The translations under genes and the position numbers were made by a program. From contig VEPB01000590.1 in NCBI GenBank assembly GCA_012026715.1, forward strand, positions 1-7,823: a stretch of DNA of 7,823 bases. The letters run 5' to 3'. Positions 1-5,868 of this stretch are shown in pieces. The first letter of the stretch is position 1. Every line of letters begins with the position of its first letter. Under the pieces are notes generated by a model, which searched no databases, was not told where the DNA came from, and saw nothing but the letters and a program-made list of their open reading frames with translations. Origin of the DNA: Methylococcaceae bacterium (GTDB lineage Bacteria; Pseudomonadota; Gammaproteobacteria; Methylococcales; Methylococcaceae).

Positions 1-1
1 C

Positions 2-271
2 GGCCGCGGCTTCAGTCTCGCCCGGTTGCTGCGGGACCGCTACGGCTACCGCGGCGAATTGCGGGCTCGCGGCCAGTTCATCCGCGACCAGGTGTTCTTC
101 CTCGGCCGGGTGGGCGTCAACGCCTTCGAATGCCCCGAGGGCAGCGATCCCCAGGAACTGCTGGACGCCCTCAGCGATTTCTCGGTGAAATACCAGGCGT
201 CCGCGGACGAAGCCCTGCCGATCTACCGGAGACGTCCCCACTCCGCCTGCCGCCATCCCGCCGATTGCCCT
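2..271 (+). CDS. DUF934 family protein, C-terminal part (cut by left window edge; no stop before the next gene)
   Basis: The frame is open from the first bases and reads GRGFSLARLLRDRYGYRGEL, then RDQVFFLGRVGVNAFE and a closing FSVKYQ...LPIYRRR. This is the typical C-terminal half of DUF934 proteins, which are usually about 150-170 residues and end close to the arginine cluster. The family has no assigned reaction. It is known mainly as the companion of sulfite reductase (cysI) and APS/PAPS reductase (cysH) genes and is often labelled as probably involved in sulfite reduction. The N-terminal half and start lie outside the window. After the arginine cluster, 12 further codons (PHSACRHPADCP) lead in frame to the ATG of the phosphatase at 272, and the first stop in this frame is at 1070-1072. 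So this is either a DUF934-phosphatase fusion, or a DUF934 gene that has lost its stop codon. The family assignment is firm; the right-hand boundary is arbitrary. Confidence 0.72.
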
Positions 272-1072
272 ATGAAAACGCTGCTGAACAAGCTGGTTCC
301 GATCCTGCGCGCGGTGGCCCAGCAGGAGCTGGTGCCGCGCTTTGCCGAAGCGCGCCGCAGCTATAAACCGGACGGCAGCATCGTGACCGAAGCGGACTTG
401 GCCATGCAGGGCCGGGTAGCCGAGGAACTGGCGGCGCTGACGCCGGGTTACCGGCTGGTGGGCGAGGAAATGCCGGAAAAGGAGCAACAAGCCCTGCTGA
501 AGGACAGCGACGGCGAACTGTGGTGTCTCGATCCGCTGGACGGCACCAGCAATTTCGCCTGCGGCATTCCGTTCTTCGCGGTATCCCTGGCGCTCCTGGT
601 CAGTCGCAAGCCGGTGCTGGGGCTGGTCTACGATCCGCTGCGCGACGAATGCTTCACCGCCATCGCCGGCCGCGGCGCTTCCCTCAACGGCCAGCCGCTT
701 CACTGCCGCAAGGCCGAACTGCCATTGCGGCGCGCCATGGCGGTGGTCGACCTCAAGCGCCTTGGCGGCATGGCCGGGGTCATCGCGGTCAACCCGCCCT
801 ATGCTTCCCAGCGCAATTTCGGCTCGGTGGCCCTCGACTGGGCCTGGCTGGCTGCCAACCGCTTCCACGTCTATCTGCACGGGCTGCAAAAGCCTTGGGA
901 TTACGCCGCGGGAGCCTTGATCCTATCCGAGGCCGGCGGTTTGTCCGAAACCCTGGAAGGACAACCCATCTTCGGACCGGAACTGAAGGCGCGCTCGGTG
1001 GTGGCGGCTTCCGATGCAGAGCTGTTTTCCGACTGGAAGGCCTGGCTGGCCATGCACCGCCCGCTGAACTGA
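272..1072 (+). CDS. Inositol monophosphatase family protein (SuhB/CysQ superfamily)
   Basis: From the ATG at 272 the protein is 266 residues, the normal length for SuhB-type inositol monophosphatases. These Mg2+/Li+-sensitive phosphatases act on inositol phosphates, sugar phosphates or 3'-phosphoadenosine phosphate. Visible motifs are the GEE metal-binding site (64-66), the signature DPLDGTSNF (87-95) with both metal-ligand aspartates, and the second signature WDYAAGALILSEAGG (209-223) with D210. All expected metal ligands are present, so it should be active. The DGTSNF...GIPFFAVSLAL stretch looks more like SuhB-type enzymes than CysQ. A PAP phosphatase role remains possible because DUF934 and cysB are neighbours; this is inference. 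No Shine-Dalgarno-like sequence precedes the ATG, and the upstream DUF934 frame runs straight into it. It may therefore be translated as a fusion, or by coupling, rather than from its own start. Confidence 0.9.
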   Translation: MKTLLNKLVPILRAVAQQELVPRFAEARRSYKPDGSIVTEADLAMQGRVAEELAALTPGYRLVGEEMPEKEQQALLKDSDGELWCLDPLDGTSNFACGIPFFAVSLALLVSRKPVLGLVYDPLRDECFTAIAGRGASLNGQPLHCRKAELPLRRAMAVVDLKRLGGMAGVIAVNPPYASQRNFGSVALDWAWLAANRFHVYLHGLQKPWDYAAGALILSEAGGLSETLEGQPIFGPELKARSVVAASDAELFSDWKAWLAMHRPLN

Positions 1073-1448
1073 TTCGCCTCCGCCCTCAGGCTGCAAACTC
1101 CGTTGTTTTTTCGGGACATCATCGTCACCGCTCCGTTGCCGGGCACTACGAAATTCGCAGCGGGGGATGTAAAATGCGCGTCCCGCAGTGCTTGCCTTGC
1201 CCCTTCGCGTCCGATCGTGACCGCGCGGGATGAGCAAAGCGCCGGGGACGATTACCGGCCGCTCCCGTGGTTCCGCCAGTAGCCCAGCCAACTCCGCACG
1301 GATTGGCAGCACTAACGTCTTGCGGCCAGCCCCCGGCAATTCGAGCACCGAAGGGGGCGCCAACCGGTCCTCTGCGGCGGGTGCCATCAAGGCACCCTGG
1401 GCAGCAGTCGCCCCGCACCATCAACCGTACGAAGCAGGATAATTAGAA
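1073..1448 (+). other. Non-coding gap with several GC-rich hairpins; possible leader or small RNA upstream of fdxA
   Basis: No convincing gene is seen in these 376 bases. Several inverted repeats can be read. GCCGG 1241-1245 pairs with CCGGC 1255-1259. GCCCCC 1329-1334 pairs with GGGGGC 1353-1358, with inner CGG/CCG and outer GGC/GCC extensions. The perfect hairpin GGGTGCC 1379-1385, loop ATCAA, GGCACCC 1391-1397 is enclosed by TGCGG 1373-1377 and CCGCA 1413-1417. TAAAAT at 1170-1175 could be a -10 box but has no good -35 partner. A T-run at 1105-1110 follows the phosphatase gene without a clear stem, so I do not call a terminator. The region could be a structured 5' leader of fdxA or an unrecognised small RNA, or the hairpins could be chance in GC-rich DNA. 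I recognise no known riboswitch, 6S RNA, RNase P RNA or tRNA. Confidence 0.35.
1379..1397 (+). repeat. Perfect 7-bp inverted repeat (hairpin) upstream of fdxA
   Basis: GGGTGCC and GGCACCC flank a 5-base ATCAA loop, 51 bases before the fdxA start. No T-run follows, so it does not look like a simple intrinsic terminator. It sits inside a wider imperfect stem (1373-1417) and could be part of a leader structure. Confidence 0.4.
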
Positions 1449-1772
1449 ATGACTTTCGTAGTGACCGAAAACTGCATTAAGTGCAAATATACCGACTGCG
1501 TCGACGTGTGCCCCGTCGACTGCTTCCATGAAGGCCCGAACTTCCTGGTCATCGATCCGGACGAATGCATCGACTGCACCCTCTGTGAACCGGAATGCCC
1601 GGCACATGCAATCTATTCGGAAGACGAAGTGCCCGCCGGCATGGAACAGTTCATCCAACTCAACGCCGAACTCTCCAAGGCCTGGCCCAGCATCACCGAA
1701 GTCAAGCCGCCGCTGGAAGGCGCCGACGAGTGGAAGGATAAGCCGGGCAAGGCCAACTTGCTGGAACGATAG
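1449..1772 (+). CDS. fdxA: Seven-iron ferredoxin FdxA ([3Fe-4S][4Fe-4S])
   Basis: This small soluble cytoplasmic electron carrier has 107 residues, almost the length of Azotobacter vinelandii ferredoxin I, which it resembles along its whole length. From the family pattern, C9, C17 and C50 should bind the [3Fe-4S] cluster and C21, C40, C43 and C46 the [4Fe-4S] cluster. C12 and C25 correspond to the extra cysteines of the family. Cys-Pro pairs follow both cluster motifs (CP at 21-22 and 50-51). The family's C-terminal extension is present from about residue 58 (EDEVPAGMEQFIQLNAELS) and ends in LLER. The start is supported by AGGA at 1436-1439, nine bases before the ATG. It lies between the phosphatase and cysB. 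Donating electrons to sulfite reduction would fit this context but is only inference. Confidence 0.97.
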   Translation: MTFVVTENCIKCKYTDCVDVCPVDCFHEGPNFLVIDPDECIDCTLCEPECPAHAIYSEDEVPAGMEQFIQLNAELSKAWPSITEVKPPLEGADEWKDKPGKANLLER

Positions 1773-1874
1773 AGGCCTGCTGGCCTGGCGCTTCAGGCGC
1801 TTCCCGCCCGGCAGCGCCCAGCCTTCCCTCGCCGGTTTCGCCGTAAAGCCGACCGGCACTGCCACGGATTAGCC

Positions 1875-2849
1875 ATGAAGCTGCAGCAGTTGCGATACAT
1901 CTGGGAGATCGCCCAACACGGCCTCAATGTGTCTGCGACCGCAGACAGCCTCTATACGTCGCAGCCGGGCGTCAGCAAACAGGTGAGGCTGCTGGAAGCC
2001 GAACTGGGAACCCCCATCTTCGCCCGCAACGGCAAGCAGCTCACCGAGGTCACCGCGGCGGGGCAGCAAATCATCGCCATCGCCGGAGAAATCCTGGAGA
2101 AGACCCGCGATATCTGGAACATCGCCCAAGAGCACAAGGACAATCGGATCGGCACGCTGACCCTGGCCACCACCCATACCCAGGCGCGCTACGCCCTGCC
2201 TCCGGTCATCGCGACCTTCACGCAGCGATATCCGGCGATCAAGCTCAGCATCCACCAGGGCACGCCCGCCCAGATCTCGGAGCAGGCTTCCCGTGGCACG
2301 GCAGATCTGGCCATTGCCACCGAAACCCAAGACCCCCACGAAAACCTGGTGATGCTGCCCTGCTATCGCTGGAACCGCTGCGTACTGGTCCCCAAGGACC
2401 ATCCGCTGACCCGGCTGGAGCGGCTCACCCTGGCCGAGCTGGCCTCCCATCCCATCGTCACCTATGTGTTCGGCTTCACCGGCCGCTCCCAACTGGACCG
2501 CGCCTTCGACGAAGCCGGGCTGCATCCCCGGATCGCCATTACCGCGGTGGATGCCGATGTCATCAAGACCTATGTCAGACTGGGACTGGGCGTTGGCATC
2601 GTGGCGCGGATGGCCTACGATCCACTGGTCGACGGCGATTTGGTGGCGCTCGATGCCGGCCATTTGTTCGGTGCCAGCACCACCAAGATCGAACTGCGCC
2701 GGGACATGTTCCTGCGGGGATTCATGTACGACTTCATCAACCTGTTCGCGCCGCACCTGACCCGGACAGTGGTGGAGCAGGCGATGCAATTGCGCGACCA
2801 GCGCGACATCGACTTGCTCTTCAGCCGGATCGAGCTACCGGTTCGCTGA
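1875..2849 (+). CDS. cysB: LysR-type transcriptional activator CysB of the cysteine regulon
   Basis: The protein is 324 residues, the same length as Escherichia coli CysB, and is collinear with it. An N-terminal winged helix-turn-helix (about residues 1-60, with YTSQPGVSKQVRLLEAELG) is followed by a linker helix and a periplasmic-binding-like effector domain. The effector-site segment ATTHTQARYALP carries T100, T102 and Q103, which in CysB contact sulfate or the inducer. Other family blocks are VMLPCYRWNR, VTYVFGFTGRS, DADVIKTYVRLGLGVG and FAPHLTR. CysB tetramers activate sulfate uptake and reduction genes in response to O-acetylserine or N-acetylserine, opposed by sulfide or thiosulfate. The ATG is preceded by only a short GGA at 1866-1868. 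The 102-base gap from fdxA has small GC hairpins but no T-tract, so co-transcription with fdxA is possible. CysB usually represses its own gene; I could not identify a binding site by eye. Confidence 0.96.
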   Translation: MKLQQLRYIWEIAQHGLNVSATADSLYTSQPGVSKQVRLLEAELGTPIFARNGKQLTEVTAAGQQIIAIAGEILEKTRDIWNIAQEHKDNRIGTLTLATTHTQARYALPPVIATFTQRYPAIKLSIHQGTPAQISEQASRGTADLAIATETQDPHENLVMLPCYRWNRCVLVPKDHPLTRLERLTLAELASHPIVTYVFGFTGRSQLDRAFDEAGLHPRIAITAVDADVIKTYVRLGLGVGIVARMAYDPLVDGDLVALDAGHLFGASTTKIELRRDMFLRGFMYDFINLFAPHLTRTVVEQAMQLRDQRDIDLLFSRIELPVR

Positions 2850-2906
2850 CACTGTAACTCATCTGCACGGTCGCCAGCCGGCGTCCGCCCCATCAAGGAT
2901 TTCGAC

Positions 2907-3929
2907 ATGGCTAGCCCCAATCCCCACGAGCCGCGGATCCCCCACCACGACCCCTACCAGGCGATGGTGATGCAATGCGTCGCCTACCGTGACGGCCACC
3001 GGACGGGGGAAGTCCAGCTGGAACAGATCAACGAGATACTCAAGCAACCAAACACCTTCGTCTGGCTGGGCCTGAGAGAGCCCAACCACACGCTGCTGGA
3101 CAAGATCCAGACGGAATTCGGCCTGCACGAACTGGCGATCGAGGACACCCGCTCGGCCCACCAGCGGCCCAAACTGGAGGAGTACGGCGACTCGCTGTTC
3201 CTGGTGCTGCAAACCGCCCAGATCTACCAGGGCGGGGTCCGGCTGGGGGAGACCCATCTGTTCATCGGCGCCCGGTTCCTGGTCACCGTGCGTCACGGTT
3301 CGTCGGTGAGCTACCACCGGGTCCGCGAGCGCTGCGAGGCCATGCCCCACAACCTGGCGAAAGGGCCGGGATTCGCGCTCTATGCCCTGCTGGACTTCAT
3401 CGTCGACAACTATGTGCCCGTGGTGGACACCCTGGAGGATCGGCTGGAGCGGCTGGAAGCCGACATCTTTCGCCACCAGCTCAACCGGGAAACCCTTGAA
3501 CAGCTGTACGAGCTGAAGCGGGAACTGCTGGTGATCCGCAACGCGACCGCGCCCCTGCTGGATATCTGCACCCAACTCATGCGCTTCCACGAGGACGTGG
3601 TGCCGCGCGAGATCGAATTCTACTTTCGCGACATCTACGACCATGTGCGCCGCCTCAACCAGTCCATCAGCGGCATGCTGGAAATGCTCACCGCCGCCAT
3701 GCAGGTACATCTGGCCCTGGTCACTGTCGGCCAGAACGAAATCGTCAAGCGCCTGGCCGGCTGGGGCGCCATCCTCGCCATCCCCACCATGTTGTTCAGC
3801 CTTTATGGCATGAATTTCAAGCACATGCCGGAATTGGACGCTCCGTGGGCCTACCCGGCGCTGCTGGTGGGCGTGGTGTGTTTCTGCTCCATCATCTTCT
3901 GGCGGCTGCGCAAGTCCGGCTGGCTGTAA
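2907..3929 (+). CDS. corA: CorA family magnesium/cobalt channel
   Basis: This 340-residue inner-membrane protein has the CorA layout. A large cytoplasmic N-terminal domain of alternating beta and helical segments (about 1-280) ends in the long stalk helix (from about 170, rich in E/L/R). Two transmembrane segments follow at the C-terminus: about 284-300 (WGAILAIPTMLFSL) and about 318-335 (ALLVGVVCFCSIIFW). The diagnostic GMN (301-303) closes the first membrane helix, and the short periplasmic loop contains MPEL (307-310). The tail is short and basic (RLRKSGWL), as expected for a cytoplasmic end. Members form pentamers that import Mg2+, and often Co2+ or Ni2+. GMN with MPEL favours CorA over ZntB-type zinc transport. 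The start is supported by AAGGA at 2895-2899, seven bases from the ATG. It is about 20 residues longer at the N-terminus than E. coli CorA. No link to its neighbours is apparent. Confidence 0.93.
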   Translation: MASPNPHEPRIPHHDPYQAMVMQCVAYRDGHRTGEVQLEQINEILKQPNTFVWLGLREPNHTLLDKIQTEFGLHELAIEDTRSAHQRPKLEEYGDSLFLVLQTAQIYQGGVRLGETHLFIGARFLVTVRHGSSVSYHRVRERCEAMPHNLAKGPGFALYALLDFIVDNYVPVVDTLEDRLERLEADIFRHQLNRETLEQLYELKRELLVIRNATAPLLDICTQLMRFHEDVVPREIEFYFRDIYDHVRRLNQSISGMLEMLTAAMQVHLALVTVGQNEIVKRLAGWGAILAIPTMLFSLYGMNFKHMPELDAPWAYPALLVGVVCFCSIIFWRLRKSGWL

Positions 3930-3975
3930 CCACCTGCCGGCGGCACTCCGGCATCGCCGATATCCCCCCTTAACC

Positions 3976-4653
3976 ATGAACAAAGCAGTCGTGTTGTTGT
4001 CCGGCGGACTGGATTCCGCCACGGTACTGGCCATGGCCCAGCAGTTGGGATACCGCTGTTACGCCCTCAGTTTCGACTACGGCCAGCGCCACGGCGCTGA
4101 GTTGAACGCCGCCCGCCGCATTGCGGAGAGCCGCCAGGTGGCTGAACACAAGCTGGTGCGCATCGGGCTGGACTCCATCGGCGGCTCGGCCCTCACCGAC
4201 CGCCACATCGCGGTCCCAAACCAACCTCAAGAGGGCATACCGGTCACCTATGTACCGGCCCGCAACACGGTGTTCCTGGCCTTCGCCCTGGGCTGGACCG
4301 AAGTGCTAGAGGCTGCGGACATCTTCATCGGCGTGAACGCCGTGGACTATTCCGGCTATCCCGACTGCCGGCCGGAGTTCATCCAGGCCTTTGAAAATCT
4401 GGCGGGACTGGCTACGAAGGCGGGGGTGGAAGGCCGCCAGTTCAAGATCCATACGCCGCTGATCGACCTGAGCAAGGCGGACATCATCCGCCTCGGCACG
4501 GACTTGGGCGTGGATTACGGGATGACCGTCTCCTGCTATGCGGCCGACCTCGACGGCCGGGCCTGCGGCGTATGCGACTCCTGCAGGCTGCGGAGGGCCG
4601 GATTCGAAGCGGCCGGAATCGAAGATCCGACCCGTTACTCGACCGCCGATTAG
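3976..4653 (+). CDS. queC: 7-cyano-7-deazaguanine (preQ0) synthase QueC
   Basis: QueC converts 7-carboxy-7-deazaguanine to preQ0 using ATP and ammonia, a cytoplasmic step towards queuosine in tRNA. The 225-residue protein has the usual length. The ATP-pyrophosphatase P-loop SGGLDS is at residues 9-14, followed by YALSFDYGQRH. The substrate-side blocks YVPARNTVFLAFALGWTE and GVNAVDYSGYPDCRPEF are present, as is the C-terminal zinc site with C187, C197, C200 and C203 (SCY...CGVCDSC). All catalytic and zinc-binding features are intact. The ATG at 3976 has no obvious Shine-Dalgarno sequence (CCCCCCTTAACC precedes it), but it places SGGLDS exactly where the family has it. It lies 46 bases after corA. 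A 6-bp hairpin (TGCCGG 3935-3940 with CCGGCA 3948-3953) sits between them without a T-run. No other queuosine gene is in view. It converges on the DUF2058 gene. Confidence 0.97.
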   Translation: MNKAVVLLSGGLDSATVLAMAQQLGYRCYALSFDYGQRHGAELNAARRIAESRQVAEHKLVRIGLDSIGGSALTDRHIAVPNQPQEGIPVTYVPARNTVFLAFALGWTEVLEAADIFIGVNAVDYSGYPDCRPEFIQAFENLAGLATKAGVEGRQFKIHTPLIDLSKADIIRLGTDLGVDYGMTVSCYAADLDGRACGVCDSCRLRRAGFEAAGIEDPTRYSTAD

Positions 4654-4684
4654 ACCCACGACCGCGTAATCCGCCGCCGCAAGC

Positions 4685-5236
4685 TCACCACATCAGGTCG
4701 TCGGGAACCTGAAACTGGGCGTAGGGATCGTCGGCAGCCGCAGCCGCATCTTCCTTGGCCGGCCGATTCCACAGCACCAGGGCCGACTCGTGGCGCTCCT
4801 TGATCTTCTGAGCCACCTCCGGCGACACCAGGCTGTAACGGCCTTCGCAGCGGACGATGGCAAGCCGCCCCGAGGCCAGTTGGTCACGCGCCTTGGCCCC
4901 GACGTACAAACGCTTGACGTGGCCGGCGTCGACGAAATGGTAAGGAACCTCGCCGTCGCCGATGGGTTGGGCGTGGGTCTCCACCAACTGCTTCAACTCG
5001 GCGAGCTTGGCCTTGCGGTCGGCTTCCTCTTTGCGCTGCTGGTTGAGCTGGCGGTCGCGCTCGGCCTTCTCTGCAGCCTGACGCTGTTGTTGCGCCCGGG
5101 CCTCATCGGCTTTGGGCCGGCCACCCTGGCCTTGCTGCTGGCGGACTTCCTTCTGTTTTTCCTTGGTGGCTTGCTTGAGCTGTTTTTCGTTGACCAGACC
5201 CGACTTCAGCAACTGGTCCCGTAATGCGTTACCCAT
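4685..5236 (-). CDS. DUF2058 family protein (YaiL-like)
   Basis: This is a 183-residue protein close in length and layout to E. coli YaiL. A short N-terminal segment (MGNALRDQLLKSGLVNEKQ) leads into a highly charged, Q/K/R/E-rich, probably coiled-coil stretch (about 20-90). A compact domain follows (about 95-155: VPYHFVDAGHVKRLYVG, GRLAIVRCEGRYSLV), and then the hallmark end DPYAQF.VPDDLMW. The family is annotated as nucleoprotein or polynucleotide-associated, but its molecular role is not established. The protein is soluble and probably cytoplasmic. The start is supported by AGG on the coding strand (complement of 5245-5247), eight bases before the ATG. The gene is divergent from the ycgN-like gene across a 173-base region and convergent with queC across 31 bases, with no obvious terminator between them. 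The internal glutamine-rich run (around residues 33-37 and 49-52) is longer than in YaiL. Confidence 0.93.
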   Translation of the reverse strand: MGNALRDQLLKSGLVNEKQLKQATKEKQKEVRQQQGQGGRPKADEARAQQQRQAAEKAERDRQLNQQRKEEADRKAKLAELKQLVETHAQPIGDGEVPYHFVDAGHVKRLYVGAKARDQLASGRLAIVRCEGRYSLVSPEVAQKIKERHESALVLWNRPAKEDAAAAADDPYAQFQVPDDLMW

Positions 5237-5338
5237 GATGAATACCTGCTTGGAAATGCATCGCGGCGGCTCCCGCAGGACGGCGCCGAACCGCCTCGAA
5301 ACTGCCTTTTGATCGCGGCTGATGTCCGCGCGCCGATT

Positions 5339-5366
5339 TTGGCCGATAATGGCGATGCGTTATTGT
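5339..5366 (+). promoter_or_regulatory. Candidate promoter for the ycgN-like gene (weak), overlapping a - strand -10
   Basis: TTGGCC (5339-5344) and TATTGT (5361-5366), 16 bases apart, each match the sigma-70 consensus at four of six positions. This would start transcription near the palindrome at 5373-5387. On the opposite strand the same AT-rich patch reads TACAAT (complement of 5362-5367), five of six for a -10 box directed towards the DUF2058 gene, but without a good -35. The patch stands out as AT-rich within a GC-rich region. These assignments are by eye only. Confidence 0.25.
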
Positions 5367-5372
5367 AAAGAC

Positions 5373-5387
5373 CAAATGTGACATTTG
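5373..5387. promoter_or_regulatory. Perfect 15-bp palindrome, candidate operator
   Basis: CAAATGT-G-ACATTTG is a perfect inverted repeat of 7 bp around a central G, in an otherwise GC-rich divergent intergenic region. It ends 22 bases before the ycgN-like start and lies about 137 bases before the DUF2058 start. It is next to candidate -10 boxes on both strands, the usual place for a repressor site. It contains a TGTGA half-site, but the matching TCACA at CRP spacing is absent. It is not an FNR site (TTGAT-N4-ATCAA). The regulator is unknown. Confidence 0.4.
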
Positions 5388-5409
5388 CTCGAAGCGTTTT
5401 TTTGTCCCC

Positions 5410-5841
5410 ATGGATTCACCCTTTTGGCAGCACAAGACCCTCGATCAGCTCAGCGACGCCGAATGGGAATCGCTGTGCGACGGCTGCGCCAAATGCTGCC
5501 TCAACAAGATCGAGGACGAGGATACCGGCGAACTGTTCTTCACCAACGCAGCCTGCCGGCTGCTGGACATCGACGCCTGCCGCTGCCGCGATTACCCGCG
5601 GCGCACGACTGAAGTTCCTGACTGCCTCGACCTGAGAGCTCGCTTCACCGCCTTCCACTGGCTACCCTCCACCTGCGCCTATCGTTGTCTGGCGGAGGCG
5701 CGCGAGCTGCCGAGCTGGCATCCCCTGTTGACCGGCGACCGCAACTCGGTCCATCGCGCCGGGGAATCGGTGCGTGGCTATGCCATCTCGGAAGAGGATA
5801 TCGTGGAACTCACCGACCACGTCATCGAGTGGCTGCTGTAA
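5410..5841 (+). CDS. YcgN/UPF0260 family cysteine-rich protein
   Basis: The 143-residue protein aligns by eye with E. coli YcgN (about 150 residues) throughout. It starts with PFWQHKTLDQLSDAEWESLCDGC; the metal-site-like cluster C23, C26, C29, C30 is followed by C49, C57, C59, C72, C89 and C93, and by WLPSTCAYR and the SWHPLLTGD block. The spaced cysteines suggest a bound metal or iron-sulfur cluster, as for the related CxxCxxCC proteins; the biochemical role is not established. The C-terminus (IVELTDHVIEWLL) is a little shorter than in YcgN. The ATG at 5410 has no Shine-Dalgarno sequence (a T-run and GTCCCC precede it). No other ATG, GTG or TTG lies upstream in this frame before the stop at 5347-5349, and the start matches the family N-terminus. 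The next gene follows after 27 bases and is probably co-transcribed. Confidence 0.93.
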   Translation: MDSPFWQHKTLDQLSDAEWESLCDGCAKCCLNKIEDEDTGELFFTNAACRLLDIDACRCRDYPRRTTEVPDCLDLRARFTAFHWLPSTCAYRCLAEARELPSWHPLLTGDRNSVHRAGESVRGYAISEEDIVELTDHVIEWLL

Positions 5842-5868
5842 CTGGAAATGACGACCTGGAATTGACCG

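Noticed and set aside
1141..1159. Sigma-54-like GGCAC...TTCGCA
   Set aside because: The distance between the GG and GC elements is three bases too long for a sigma-54 promoter.
1343..1362. Resemblance of CACCGAAGGGG to a glycine riboswitch segment
   Set aside because: The partner GGAGAG and the other conserved blocks of the aptamer are missing, and the downstream gene has no link to glycine.
1230..1442. Possible 70-residue protein in the gap before fdxA
   Set aside because: It has no Shine-Dalgarno, a composition typical of random GC-rich frames (Ala, Ser, Gly, Pro), and no recognisable motif.
1773..1800. Terminator after fdxA
   Set aside because: AGGCC-TGCT-GGCCT forms only a 5-bp stem and no T-tract follows.
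1869..2789. Long - strand open frame (306 codons) opposite cysB
   Set aside because: It is antisense to a clear CysB protein, has no recognisable domains, and follows from GC-biased third positions.
3935..3953. Terminator between corA and queC
   Set aside because: A 6-bp stem exists (TGCCGG/CCGGCA) but no T-run follows, so termination is not supported.
2859..4034. Long - strand open frame (391 codons) opposite corA
   Set aside because: It is a mirror of the CorA coding sequence with no family features, low-complexity His/Gln/Val content, and it also crosses into queC.
5377..5392. CRP site starting at TGTGA
   Set aside because: Only one half-site is present; at the required spacing the sequence reads CTCGA rather than TCACA.
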